Source of the DNA: UBA11606 sp049437325
GTDB taxonomy: Bacteria > Actinomycetota > Acidimicrobiia > Acidimicrobiales > Aldehydirespiratoraceae
DNA: 64,000 bases
Direction: 5' to 3'
Assembly: GCA_049437325.1 (NCBI GenBank)
Contig: JBMTIM010000001.1
Span: 1 to 64,000, forward strand
Below, in pieces: positions 55,084 to 63,770 of the stretch. Under the pieces are notes generated by a model, which was given only the letters and a program-made list of their open reading frames with translations, was not told the origin of the DNA and did no database searches. The stretch's first letter is position 1. The number at the start of each line of letters is the position of its first letter. The translations under genes were made by a program, and so were the position numbers.

Positions 55084-56073
55084 TCAGTCCGACACAGCAG
55101 CGGACGTGAGGTGGTCGACCATCCCCACTTCGACCATTTCATGGGCAACGCGGATGGCGTTGACGATCGCAGCGGGCGAGCTCGAGCCGTGGGAGATCAC
55201 ACAAATCCCCTTGATACCGAGCAGGAGCGCCCCACCCACCGAGTCCGGGTGGAGCTCGGAAACCATCTGGTCGAGCGCTGGACCGAGTGCAGCGCCGGCG
55301 GCACGGGTCTCGTCGTCGGTGTCGATAGCGACGAGAAGTCGACCGATGAGCGCTCTCATTGCACCTTCGAGTGTCTTGAGGGTGACGTTGCCGGTGAAGC
55401 CGTCGGTCACGACGACGTCGACTTCGTCGGTCATGACATCGCGCCCCTCGACGTTCCCGATCCACTCGCAACCGGCGTTGGCGGCCCAGACAGGGTCGCT
55501 GAGATGGTCGAAACACTCTTTGACGAACGGGCTGCCCTTGCCCGCTTCCTCACCGATCGACAACAAGCCGACCTTCGGGCGGACGATCGAAAAACGATCT
55601 CGGGCGTAGACAGCACCCATCTGGGCGAACTCGACCAGCCACTCGGGGCGGCACTCCGCGTTTGCCCCGGCATCGAGGAGGGTTGTCGGGGTGCCTCCGG
55701 GGACCGGGATCGGTGTGGCGATCGCCGGTCGGTTGATGCCTTTGATTCGGCCCATACGCAGCAGTGCAGACGCCATCGTTGCGCCGGTGTTGCCGGCCGA
55801 GACCATGGCCGACGCAGCCCCGTCGCGCACCGCCTCGGCGGCCCGCACCAGCGAGGAGTCCTTCATCTTTCGAACGCTCGACCCGGGCTCGGCATCCATG
55901 GCGATGACCTCGGACGCTTCGATGACCGAGAGTCCCCCGGTGTCGCCGATGTCGTCCGGGCGCCCAACGAGGACGACCGGAATGCCGAACTCCTGATTCG
56001 CCCGTTTGGCTCCGTCGACGATGGCTGCGGGCGCGAAGTCGCCGCCCATGGCGTCGACTGCGATCGGCAGCAT
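55084..56073 (-). CDS. plsX: Phosphate acyltransferase
   Basis: Converts acyl-ACP to acyl-phosphate for phospholipid synthesis. The 329-aa product starts MLPIAVDAMGGDFAP, with the family's AVDAMGGD motif, and contains SAGNTGATMASALL, LLDAGANAECRPEWL and VVTDGFTGNVTLKTLEG. A longer in-frame start would overlap rpmF and is rejected. It is 5 bases downstream of rpmF. Confidence 0.96.
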   Translation of the reverse strand: MLPIAVDAMGGDFAPAAIVDGAKRANQEFGIPVVLVGRPDDIGDTGGLSVIEASEVIAMDAEPGSSVRKMKDSSLVRAAEAVRDGAASAMVSAGNTGATMASALLRMGRIKGINRPAIATPIPVPGGTPTTLLDAGANAECRPEWLVEFAQMGAVYARDRFSIVRPKVGLLSIGEEAGKGSPFVKECFDHLSDPVWAANAGCEWIGNVEGRDVMTDEVDVVVTDGFTGNVTLKTLEGAMRALIGRLLVAIDTDDETRAAGAALGPALDQMVSELHPDSVGGALLLGIKGICVISHGSSSPAAIVNAIRVAHEMVEVGMVDHLTSAAVSD

Positions 56074-56078
56074 GGAGA

Positions 56079-56258
56079 TCAGTCGACCTCGACGGCCTGG
56101 CGACCGGAGTACCAACCGCAGTTGCCGCACGCACGATGAGGGCGCTTGGCCGCCTCACACCGAGGGCAGGTGGAGCGGGCCGTGCGGCCGACACGCCACG
56201 CCGAGGCCTTCCGGCTGCGACTCTTCGACTTGGACATCTTCCGCTTCGGGACAGCCAT
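56079..56258 (-). CDS. rpmF: 50S ribosomal protein L32
   Basis: A 59-aa zinc-type L32: MAVPKRKMSKSKSRSRKA followed by CPRC (31-34) and CGNC (44-47). The four cysteines indicate a zinc ribbon, so this is the zinc-dependent version. The ATG is at 56256-56258. It is located between yceD and plsX, as in most bacteria. Confidence 0.95.
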   Translation of the reverse strand: MAVPKRKMSKSKSRSRKASAWRVGRTARSTCPRCEAAKRPHRACGNCGWYSGRQAVEVD

Positions 56259-56284
56259 GATGCGATTCCTGTGTGCGATCGAGT

Positions 56285-56301
56285 GTCGGCGAACGGCCGA
56301 C
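56285..56301 (-). promoter_or_regulatory. Hairpin in the rpmF leader
   Basis: gtcggc (56285-56290) and gccgac (56296-56301) pair around five bases, 27 bases upstream of the rpmF start. A TAACAT hexamer on the minus strand lies just upstream of it and could be a -10 element. The hairpin could be a leader structure for L32/PlsX expression. There is no direct evidence of function. Confidence 0.3.
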
Positions 56302-56346
56302 GAGAACACTGAATGTTAGCGACGAACCCGTTGCGCTCCTACTGCT

Positions 56347-56892
56347 TCACGACCGTTCCTCGCCGACCTCGTCGGCGACGTCGTCGAAGGTGAGGGCATC
56401 GAGCGCCGCCCATCGAGGGTCGCGCGGTGGCTCCGGTGATTCGGCCTCGTCGGCTCCCTCGACCGGACCGGTCGGGAACCGTTCGGTGTCTGGCCCGGCA
56501 CAGTCGTCTCGACACAGTGGCGCCAGCGGAAGAGCGAGGAGGGCCAACTCGCGAACGACGGGCGTCAGATCGATGCGCTCGTCTTCGATCGGCCACGTCT
56601 CACCTTCGCTCGGATGCCGCTCGAAGATCTCGCGCAGCTCGATCTCGAACGGCTCGTCGACGTCGTCGAGGCAACGTCGACATGGCGCCCGCGAGACACC
56701 GCGCACGGTGCCGCTGACCACGATGCCCTCGGTCGCCGCTTCGACCACGACATCGACTGCGAGCGAGCCGCCCACGATCGACCGATCTCCGACCGCAGTG
56801 TCGGCAAGCACGAGATCTGCACCGACGCTGCGCCGGGTACCGGTGCGCCGCTGGAGTTCGACGATGTCGACGACGAGGGTCGCCTGGGTCAT
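56347..56892 (-). CDS. YceD-family (DUF177) protein
   Basis: A 181-aa protein of the DUF177/YceD family, linked to 23S rRNA or large-subunit biogenesis through its conserved position before rpmF. It has the family CxxC motif in APCRRCLDDVDEPFEIELREIF (about 70-91) and a second pair in LCRDDC. The ATG 56890-56892 overlaps the upstream stop by one base (TGATG). Confidence 0.88.
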   Translation of the reverse strand: MTQATLVVDIVELQRRTGTRRSVGADLVLADTAVGDRSIVGGSLAVDVVVEAATEGIVVSGTVRGVSRAPCRRCLDDVDEPFEIELREIFERHPSEGETWPIEDERIDLTPVVRELALLALPLAPLCRDDCAGPDTERFPTGPVEGADEAESPEPPRDPRWAALDALTFDDVADEVGEERS

Positions 56893-57473
56893 CAATCGTC
56901 CTGGTCGAAGAACCCCTCGGAACGCTGAGGCTCCTCAGGTTCGACCTGCGCAATCTCGGCTTGCGGTTCGGCACCCTGCAGCCGTGCTCGACCAGACGCA
57001 ACCGTCTTCATGGTGCGTTCGAGTACGACCTCCATTGCGCCGAGCTTCTGATCGCACCAGTCCTCGGTCTCGAGCTTCAGTTCTCGGGCGTGATCCTCGG
57101 CTGCTGCCACGATTCGCCGAGCTTGTTCCTCGGCTGCCTTGACGAGTTCGGTTCGCAGCACCCGCCGCTCAGCCTCGGCGCGAGCGGTTGCAATGAGCTG
57201 GTCCCCTTCGGCCTGCACCCGTGCAAGGAAGTTGTCTCGCTCCTTGAGCAACCAGCGGGCTGCTCGCAGCTCACCGGGCAGACCTTGCGCGGCAGCCTGC
57301 AACACGGCCAAGACTTCTTCCTTGTTGATCATCGACGATGCCGAAAGCGGCATCGGCCGCGCCTGTTCGACGAGCTCGATGGCCTGTCGGATCAGCGCCT
57401 CCGCCTGGGGACTCCGGTACTCGGGAGGACCACCGGTCGACCCCGGCTCCACCGCAGGCGGCTGATCACTCAC
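56892..57473 (-). CDS. SepIVA/DivIVA-like coiled-coil protein
   Basis: A 193-aa, highly charged protein with a helical N-terminal segment (about 20-70) and a long coiled coil (about 75-160; RVQAEGDQLIATARAEAE), ending in an acidic tail. It matches by position (coaD - this gene - yceD) and composition the actinobacterial SepIVA/SCO5569 group, which act in septation and polar growth. ATP synthase b-like annotation is a common mislabel. GTG 57471-57473 overlaps the coaD stop (GTGA). Confidence 0.78.
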   Translation of the reverse strand: MSDQPPAVEPGSTGGPPEYRSPQAEALIRQAIELVEQARPMPLSASSMINKEEVLAVLQAAAQGLPGELRAARWLLKERDNFLARVQAEGDQLIATARAEAERRVLRTELVKAAEEQARRIVAAAEDHARELKLETEDWCDQKLGAMEVVLERTMKTVASGRARLQGAEPQAEIAQVEPEEPQRSEGFFDQDD

Positions 57474-57949
57474 GCGTATCGTTCCTTGATCCGGCGATTG
57501 ACGCCGTCGGGCACCATCTTCGACACGTCACCGCCGAACTTTGCGATCTCTCGAATGAACTTCGAGGCGACGAACGACGACTTCGACATCGACGGAATGA
57601 AGATGGTGTGCACGCCGGAAACGGCGTTGTTCATCTGAGCCATCTGGAGTTCGTTCTCGAAGTCGGAGACGGCTCGCAGACCCTTGATGATGAACGATGC
57701 TCCCAGTTCGATCGCAAGATCGACGACCAGTGAGGAGAACATGGTGACCTCGACGTTGCCGAGGTGCTCGACGGCCTCCTCGATCATCGCTTGGCGCTCT
57801 CCGAGATCGAAGGCTCCGCCGCCTTTCTGGGGGTTGCGCATGGCGGCCACCACGACCTCGTCGAACAGTTCCGAGGCGGTGGAGATGATCTCGATATGGC
57901 CGTTGTGCACCGGATCGAAGGATCCGGGGTACAGAACACGGGTGGTCAC
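57470..57949 (-). CDS. coaD: Phosphopantetheine adenylyltransferase
   Basis: Makes dephospho-CoA from 4'-phosphopantetheine. The 159-aa product from GTG 57947-57949 has the nucleotidyltransferase motif LYPGSFDPVHNGHI (T/HxGH equivalent), the FIIKGLRAVSDFENE signature and the SKSSFVASKFIREIA end. The start overlaps the rsmD stop (GTGA), so rsmD and coaD are coupled. Confidence 0.96.
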   Translation of the reverse strand: MTTRVLYPGSFDPVHNGHIEIISTASELFDEVVVAAMRNPQKGGGAFDLGERQAMIEEAVEHLGNVEVTMFSSLVVDLAIELGASFIIKGLRAVSDFENELQMAQMNNAVSGVHTIFIPSMSKSSFVASKFIREIAKFGGDVSKMVPDGVNRRIKERYA

Positions 57950-58482
57950 GCTGCTTCTTCCCCTTGTGGGCTTGCCGTGGCGAGCGTCACCACGGTACCC
58001 CCGTATCTCTTCACCCTGTGAACAACCCACCCGAAAGGGGGGTCTACTGCACGGTCGGACTCGATGACGACGGTGCCGGATTCGATACTCGACAGCAACG
58101 CACTCCAGCCGTCGAAACCGTACGGCGGGTCGAGCAAGATCAGGTCGTAGTCGCCCATCGTCTCTAGATGCCGCAGACCGTCACCGGCGATCACCGTGGT
58201 CTGCGATGCGATTCTCAACGTCTCGACGTTCTCCCGCAGTGCTGCCAGGGCCGCCCGACCCTGCTCGACGAACGTTGCGTGGGCTGCGCCCCTGCTCAAC
58301 GCTTCGATCCCGAGTGCACCAGAGCCGGCGAACAGGTCGAGCACCCGCGAACCGTCGATTGCGTCGAGAGAGAACAGTGCGTTGAACATCGCCTCGCGCA
58401 CCCGCTCCGAGGTCGGTCGGGTGTCCTCCCCCGCTGGGGAAACCAGCTTTCGACCGCCGAGCGATCCGGCAACAACACGCAT
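57946..58482 (-). CDS. rsmD: 16S rRNA (guanine(966)-N2)-methyltransferase
   Basis: A 178-aa Rossmann methyltransferase with an N-terminal MRVVAGSLGGRKL motif, SAM motif VLDLFAGSGALGIEALSRGA (about 44-63) and the catalytic DPPY in LILLDPPYGF. It modifies G966 of 16S rRNA. It leads the rsmD-coaD-SepIVA-like-yceD-rpmF-plsX series of overlapping genes. Confidence 0.93.
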   Translation of the reverse strand: MRVVAGSLGGRKLVSPAGEDTRPTSERVREAMFNALFSLDAIDGSRVLDLFAGSGALGIEALSRGAAHATFVEQGRAALAALRENVETLRIASQTTVIAGDGLRHLETMGDYDLILLDPPYGFDGWSALLSSIESGTVVIESDRAVDPPFGWVVHRVKRYGGTVVTLATASPQGEEAA

Positions 58483-58524
58483 GGTCGCCAGTGTGCCGCA
58501 TGATCGGGCCGGTACGGTCGGACG

Positions 58525-58692
58525 ATGCCCATACCCCGAACGATCACCTGCGTCGATTGCGGCGGCGAGTGCTCACTGATCAGCTACGAGCCCGACGAGG
58601 GGTGGGAGCCCGGCGACATCGTCGCCTTCCGATGCCGCGACTGTCTCGACCGCTGGGACGTCGAACTCACCGCTGACGACATCGAGCCTTGA
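58525..58692 (+). CDS. Small zinc-ribbon protein
   Basis: A 55-aa protein (MPIPRTITCVDCGG...). Two CxxC knuckles, CVDC (9-12) and CRDC (37-40), bracket an acidic middle (YEPDEGWEPGD), forming a likely single zinc ribbon. It starts at ATG 58525 and is divergent from rsmD. Coding character is supported by strong third-position GC and intact paired cysteines. The function is unknown. Similar tiny zinc ribbons occur as orphan genes in actinobacteria. Confidence 0.65.
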   Translation: MPIPRTITCVDCGGECSLISYEPDEGWEPGDIVAFRCRDCLDRWDVELTADDIEP

Positions 58693-58710
58693 CTCGGGTG
58701 CGCACTGCCG

Positions 58711-60129
58711 TCACCGATCGAGTGCGGCGATCGCCTCGGTGATCGGATCGAGGTGCTGATGCATCAGTGCTTCGATCGCCGCCAGGTCGGCGTAGCGATC
58801 GGTGTGCTCGGCGATGGGCTCGAAGCTCTCCGCACGCTGGACGAGCAGGTCGACTGCCTCGTCGGGTGACGACCACACGCCGGCGAAGGTACCGGCGTGC
58901 ACGGCGCAACCGATCGCAGCCGATGAACGAAGTCGGTTCCGGCTCACCGGGACCCCATGGACGTCGGCGAGGATCTGCAGCATGACGTCGGAGTTGGCAC
59001 CGCCCCCACTCACGACCAATTCGTCGAACGGCCGAGCGAGTTCGTCGGCCATCTGCTGCATATGGCGCCGCAGTCGCAGGGCGATTCCCTCGAGTATCGA
59101 CCGGTACACATGGGCTCGGCCGTGACGGCCGTCGAAGCCGATCAACGCTCCTTTCCGAAATGGCGCATGAGGTGGAGCAGCCCAGTCGTGCACGGTCAGC
59201 AAGCCGTCACAACCGGGCGGCACCGTCTGCGCCTCGACATCGAGCTCGCGTTCGGACGTCCCCGCTGCGAACTGGTCTCGGAACCAACTGACGCTCCACA
59301 TGCCGCGACGAACGCCCCAACACTCGTAGAGGTACTGCCCTGCGATCGCGGCCTGGAATGTCCAGAAGGATTCGGCATCGGCGAGCGGCGCTGCACCATG
59401 TGTCATCGCCGCGATGTAGGTACCGAGCGAAATCAGGCCGACCCCCGGGTCGAGCGCCCCTGAACCGAGAGCTTCGACAGCCTTGTCGTGGGCCGTTGCG
59501 ATGACCGGGAGGCCCTCGGGCACGCCGAGCTCGGCAGCGACCGAAGCGGAGAGTCCGCCGATCTTCTCCCCTGGTTTCACGAGGTCGAAGACCTGGTCAC
59601 GACGAAGTCGGCAGACATCCCATTGTGTCGCGTCGGTCGACCAGTCGAGCGCACGATCGTCGACGGGCCACCATCCGATCAGGTTCGCACACGTGTCCAC
59701 CCGCTCTCCGGTGAGCCGGAATCCGATGTACCCCGAGCTCGTGGTGATGTGGCTGACGTCACCGTAGTGAGACTCGTGGGCGTGGGGATGATCCAGACGC
59801 TCGTCCATCCAATTGATCACGGGGTGGGCGAGTGATCCGTCGGCCCGAAGCAGGACCCGACAACAGCGAATGACACAAATGCCCATCGCGCCGATGTCGG
59901 CGGTGTCGTGCCCGGCAGCAGTGAACCCAGCGATGGCCTCACGGAACGCTGCAACGGTCCCGTCCCACAGGTCGTCGGCGGGATGGATCGCTCGGTTGGG
60001 AGACGGGATCACCAGTTGGCGGAGCTGCTTTCGGCCTTGGGCAACAACCTCGCCCGACTCGGCGAAGACGACAACCTTTGCGCTCTGGGTCCCGATGTCG
60101 ACCCCGATCACGAACCGTTGTTCGGCCAT
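58711..60129 (-). CDS. FGGY-family carbohydrate kinase
   Basis: A 472-aa sugar or polyol kinase with two FGGY domains. The N-terminal phosphate motif is GVDIGTQSAKVVVF (9-22), the catalytic Asp region is INWMDERLDHPH, and the C-terminal nucleotide fold has LISLGTYIAAMTHG and VVSGGGANSDVMLQILADV (about 375-393). Substrate choice among xylulose, erythritol and similar sugars cannot be made. It is divergent from the MFS transporter and close to a FAD oxidase and an SDR, suggesting sugar/polyol catabolism. Confidence 0.9.
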   Translation of the reverse strand: MAEQRFVIGVDIGTQSAKVVVFAESGEVVAQGRKQLRQLVIPSPNRAIHPADDLWDGTVAAFREAIAGFTAAGHDTADIGAMGICVIRCCRVLLRADGSLAHPVINWMDERLDHPHAHESHYGDVSHITTSSGYIGFRLTGERVDTCANLIGWWPVDDRALDWSTDATQWDVCRLRRDQVFDLVKPGEKIGGLSASVAAELGVPEGLPVIATAHDKAVEALGSGALDPGVGLISLGTYIAAMTHGAAPLADAESFWTFQAAIAGQYLYECWGVRRGMWSVSWFRDQFAAGTSERELDVEAQTVPPGCDGLLTVHDWAAPPHAPFRKGALIGFDGRHGRAHVYRSILEGIALRLRRHMQQMADELARPFDELVVSGGGANSDVMLQILADVHGVPVSRNRLRSSAAIGCAVHAGTFAGVWSSPDEAVDLLVQRAESFEPIAEHTDRYADLAAIEALMHQHLDPITEAIAALDR

Positions 60130-60259
60130 GGCGGAGCAACCTAGCGGTCACGCCGCCCCTCCACCCCGGCCAGCCCCTCATCCTCACCCCTTCGGCTCGA
60201 CACTCCAGCGGAGTCGCGCGGCGGAGGTGCCGTGCTGCAAGAACTACGCCGCCCCGGTT

Positions 60260-60282
60260 CGGGCGTGAGAGGCTCACGCCCG
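60260..60282. promoter_or_regulatory. Perfect 10-bp inverted repeat ending at the MFS start codon
   Basis: cgggcgtgag (60260-60269), a 3-base spacer and ctcacgcccg (60273-60282) form a perfect repeat that ends one base before the ATG at 60283. The only purine-rich Shine-Dalgarno candidate, gagagg (60267-60272), lies inside it. It could be an operator in the divergent interval or an RNA hairpin hiding the ribosome binding site. Confidence 0.6.
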
Positions 60283-61446
60283 ATGAGTGGAACGACCACG
60301 GCCGACGAGGCAATCCTGACGTGGAGGACGCTGCCATTCCTCGTCGGTGGGTTTCTCGGGCCATTCGGCACCATGGTCGTGATCTCGATCTACCCGGAAT
60401 TGCGCACCACCTTCGACGCTTCCACTGCCGCCGTCACATGGTCGTTCTCGGGCTATCTCTTCGCGATGGCGGTGTGTCTGCTGGTCTCGGGAACGATCGG
60501 CGAACGGTACGGCCGCAGGCGGGTCACCCGCATCACGTTCTGCGTCTACGCCCTGGCATCGATCGTCGCCGCGTTCACGCCCACGCTCGGCCTGTTCATC
60601 GCAGCCCGCATCGTGATGGGTGCCGCCAACGCCTTCATCACGCCGCTGTTGATTGCCGGACTTTCCGAGATCGTCGAGGAGCGCCGTCTCGGCCGGGCCG
60701 TTGGTGTCTACGCCGGCTTCCAGGCTGCCGGGTCGGCAGTCGCTCCCTTCGCCTCCGGACTCATGGCCGAGATCGACTGGCGATGGACGTTCATCCTCGT
60801 CGCCGCCGTGTCGATCCTGCTCAGCCTCCGGCCCGCCCCCGGCGAACCGCGGCAGTCGCTGAACGCACCACCGATCCGCCCGCTCTTTCGGCTTGCGATG
60901 ACACGGCTGTGGCTTGGCGCGTTCACCGCTGCAGCCGGCCCACTGGGCCTTGCCGTGCTGGTCGGGGTTCGACTGCGCGATGAACTCGACGTCTCGTCGT
61001 CGGGTGCCGGGGCGATCCTGCTCACCTCCGGCCTTCTCACCATGGCGACGAGCCCGCGATGGGGCTCGGCCATCGACCGTCTCGGCGGTCGCCGGGCGTC
61101 ACTGCTGAGCCTCGGGGCGACCGCAGTCATCGGCGCCACCCTCGGCATCTTCGGCGAGGTGACGACGTTCGTCGTCGTGTGGCTTCTGCTGTCGGTCGTC
61201 GTCGGTCTGATCCCACTGAACCTGCAGCGTCTCGCTGCGATCGCCGTGCCAGAGAACCGCGGTGGTGCCCTGAGCTCGGTGCTTGCGTTCCGCTTCTTCG
61301 GTCACGCTGCCGGTCCGCTCGTGTTCATCCCGATGCTCGAGTGGTCGAGTTCGGTTGCGCTGGCCGTCGCCTCGGGACTTGGACTGGTCACCCTCGCCGT
61401 CTACATGGCCGCTGAGCGGCCGGAGCATCACTCCTCGACCGGGTAG
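60283..61446 (+). CDS. Major facilitator superfamily transporter
   Basis: A 387-aa permease with about 12 hydrophobic helices. The loop 2-3 motif is GTIGERYGRRRVTR (about residues 68-81), and the second half repeats it as GSAIDRLGGRRAS. It resembles drug/sugar exporters of the DHA type; the substrate is unknown. The ATG at 60283 follows the inverted repeat directly; a start 17 codons upstream would place the repeat inside the coding region. Its 3' end overlaps the convergent FAD oxidase gene by 19 bases. Confidence 0.87.
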   Translation: MSGTTTADEAILTWRTLPFLVGGFLGPFGTMVVISIYPELRTTFDASTAAVTWSFSGYLFAMAVCLLVSGTIGERYGRRRVTRITFCVYALASIVAAFTPTLGLFIAARIVMGAANAFITPLLIAGLSEIVEERRLGRAVGVYAGFQAAGSAVAPFASGLMAEIDWRWTFILVAAVSILLSLRPAPGEPRQSLNAPPIRPLFRLAMTRLWLGAFTAAAGPLGLAVLVGVRLRDELDVSSSGAGAILLTSGLLTMATSPRWGSAIDRLGGRRASLLSLGATAVIGATLGIFGEVTTFVVVWLLLSVVVGLIPLNLQRLAAIAVPENRGGALSSVLAFRFFGHAAGPLVFIPMLEWSSSVALAVASGLGLVTLAVYMAAERPEHHSSTG

Positions 61447-62885
61447 ATACAACCGAGGTTCATGATCCCATTGGGGTCGAACTCGCGTTTCAGGCCCTGC
61501 ATCAGGCGGTAGGCCGAACCATGCTCCTCGGCCGTCCACGCCGCGCGGTACTTGCCGATCCCGTGGTGATGGCACATCGAACCCCCTGCCTTCAGCGCCT
61601 CCTCGACGAAGATCGCGTTCAGCGGGATGTGGTACTTCTCACGCTCCTCTTCGATCGTGCAGTCGACGACGTCGTAGTCGTAGACGAAGTACATGTTCGT
61701 ACCGGTCTGGTAGCTGTGCGAAGAGTGTCCACCGAGCATCGTGACATCGGCGATGTGGGGAAACTCTTCGCGTACTCGTCGGATGCCGTTCTCGTAGATC
61801 TCGTTGATGATCGACCAGTTGCCGGAGACCTCGGTGGTGTAGCCCATCCGCAGGTTCTCGCGGATGAACGCTCGCTCCTCGGCGAGTTTCTCGGGACCCC
61901 AGTTGAGATGCTCGAACCAGGTCTTGATGATGGAGGTGTCGACCGGGGTGACCTCGGGGCGCGCGTCGACGATCTCGGCGATCCCCTCGGCGGTGGCGGC
62001 GGAAACCCCGGCCGGACCCTCGGTGGTGAAGATCAGCACGCACTGTCCGGGGGCGAAGGCGTCGAAGCCGTGCTGTGCTCCGTCCTCGGCGTCGTAGAGC
62101 CGAGCGACCGACGGTTTGAAGCCGGCGGCCATGACGTCGCGCAGGATCTCGAAACCCGGCTTCATCTCGTCGAGTCGCCACCCCAGGTACCGGTTGTGCT
62201 CGGGGTAGTGGGTGAACAGCTTGACGGTGACTTCCGTGATGTAGCAGAGGGCGCCTTCGTTCCCGATGATGACGTGACGGATGTCGGGGCCACCCGCTCG
62301 ACGGGGAACGTCCTTGATCCTCACGATCTCGCCCGACGCCAGCACGGCCTCGAGACCCATGACCATGTCCTCGATACCGCCGTAGAGCGTGGAGAACTGA
62401 CCGATCGAACGAGTTGCGACCAGGCCACCGAACATTGCGAGGGGCTTCGACTGGGGCGAGTGTCCGGTCGTGAGACCGATCCCTCGCACACGATCTTCGA
62501 GATCCTGCAACTTCACCCCGCACTGGACAGTTGCCTGCATGTTGAACTCGTCGATGTGCAGGATCTGATCCATCCGCTTGCCGTCGATCACGACCGAGTT
62601 TTCTGCGATCGTCTCGAGACCACCTTCGGTGGCAGTGCCACCGGTCTTCGGTACGACATTGATCCTGTGCTCGTTGCAGAAGGCGAGCGTCGAGGCGACA
62701 TCGTCGGTGCTCTCGACTCGCACGACGGCAGCCGGGATCGGCAGGCGGTAGATCCCGAAGATGTCCTCGAGTTTGCGGTAGCGGTCGAGACTGTTCTCGT
62801 TGAGCGTCTGCGCATCGGTGTCGACTTTTTCGGGGCCGAGCAGCGCGCGCAGCCCTTCAACGATGGCTTCTCGAGTGAGGGGCAT
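61428..62885 (-). CDS. FAD-linked oxidase (FAD-binding type 4, GlcD/AgpS-like)
   Basis: A 485-aa flavoenzyme of the vanillyl-alcohol-oxidase fold. The N-terminal FAD domain (about 55-230) has VVPKTGGTATEGG and TTGHSPQSKPLAMFGGLVATR. The C-terminal substrate domain (about 250-485) ends with the HHHGIGKYRAAW motif seen in alkyl-DHAP synthase and D-lactate/glycolate dehydrogenase relatives. It probably oxidises a 2-hydroxyacid or polyol-derived substrate. It is convergent with the MFS gene and follows the SDR by 36 bases on the same strand. Confidence 0.88.
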   Translation of the reverse strand: MPLTREAIVEGLRALLGPEKVDTDAQTLNENSLDRYRKLEDIFGIYRLPIPAAVVRVESTDDVASTLAFCNEHRINVVPKTGGTATEGGLETIAENSVVIDGKRMDQILHIDEFNMQATVQCGVKLQDLEDRVRGIGLTTGHSPQSKPLAMFGGLVATRSIGQFSTLYGGIEDMVMGLEAVLASGEIVRIKDVPRRAGGPDIRHVIIGNEGALCYITEVTVKLFTHYPEHNRYLGWRLDEMKPGFEILRDVMAAGFKPSVARLYDAEDGAQHGFDAFAPGQCVLIFTTEGPAGVSAATAEGIAEIVDARPEVTPVDTSIIKTWFEHLNWGPEKLAEERAFIRENLRMGYTTEVSGNWSIINEIYENGIRRVREEFPHIADVTMLGGHSSHSYQTGTNMYFVYDYDVVDCTIEEEREKYHIPLNAIFVEEALKAGGSMCHHHGIGKYRAAWTAEEHGSAYRLMQGLKREFDPNGIMNLGCIYPVEE

Positions 62886-62921
62886 GGTGGGCCGTTTCCT
62901 GGGGTTGTCGGTGGGAACGAG

Positions 62922-63710
62922 CTAGCGAACGAGATAACCGCCGTCGACCGCCAACACGTGGCCGTTGACATAGTCGGCAGCACGACTGGCGAGGAACACA
63001 CAGGCTCCCATCAGATCCTGGATCTGACCCCATTCGCCGGCAGGCACATGATCGATCACCGCCCTGTCGGTCTCGGGATCGGCCCGGGTCTCGCTGGTCA
63101 GTTCGGTGGCGAAGTAACCGGGCGCGATGCCGTTCACCTGCACCCCGAACGGTCCGAGTTCGTCGGCGTAGGCCTTGGTGAGCCCGGCAATACCATGCTT
63201 GGTCGCCGCGTAGGCCGGTGAACGACGACCGCCGAGGAACGAGAACATCGAACACACATTGATGATCTTGCCGCTGCCCTGCTCGATGAAGATCGGGGCG
63301 ACGGCGTGGCTCATCTCGAATGCCGCAGTGAGGTTGACGGCGACCATCGGGTCCCATTTGCTTCGATCGAAGTCACGGACGTCGTCGACGTTGAGACCGA
63401 TTCCGGCATTGTTGACGACGATGTCGACACCGCCGAGGGTGTCGACGCAGGCCCGGACGACGTCGGCAGGAACTCCAACGGCCGTCAGGTCGGCGTATTC
63501 GACGATGCACCGGCGCCCCTCGGCCTCGACGAGTTCACCCGTCGTCCCGTCGTCGTCGGCAATCGTCGGGATGTAGATGTCGGCCCCGGCCTTCGCCATC
63601 GCCACCGCGTACCCCTGCCCGAGGCCGCGGTTTCCACCGGTGACGATGGCACGCTTGCCCTCGAGGGAGAAGAAGTCCAGCGAGAAGTCGCGAAGAGGGC
63701 GTTCGGTCAC
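62922..63710 (-). CDS. Short-chain dehydrogenase/reductase
   Basis: A 262-aa classical SDR. The cofactor motif is TGGNRGLGQG (24-33), NNAG follows at about 97-100, and the catalytic Ser..Tyr-x3-Lys is in VCSMFSFLGG and YAATK (Tyr near 165, Lys near 169). It resembles gluconate or deoxygluconate dehydrogenases. The start is GTG 63708-63710. It is probably co-transcribed with the downstream FAD oxidase, so both could act on one sugar-derived substrate. Confidence 0.9.
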   Translation of the reverse strand: MTERPLRDFSLDFFSLEGKRAIVTGGNRGLGQGYAVAMAKAGADIYIPTIADDDGTTGELVEAEGRRCIVEYADLTAVGVPADVVRACVDTLGGVDIVVNNAGIGLNVDDVRDFDRSKWDPMVAVNLTAAFEMSHAVAPIFIEQGSGKIINVCSMFSFLGGRRSPAYAATKHGIAGLTKAYADELGPFGVQVNGIAPGYFATELTSETRADPETDRAVIDHVPAGEWGQIQDLMGACVFLASRAADYVNGHVLAVDGGYLVR

Positions 63711-63770
63711 AGTCGTCCAAATCTAGGCGGTTCGATTTCGGGCTGGCACAGATCTCCAAAAATGGCAGCG

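Noticed and set aside
51909..55109. A 1066-codon plus-strand open frame spanning smc, mutM-like, rnc and acpP
   Set aside because: It crosses four well-supported minus-strand genes and shows no domain; long antisense frames are common at this GC content.
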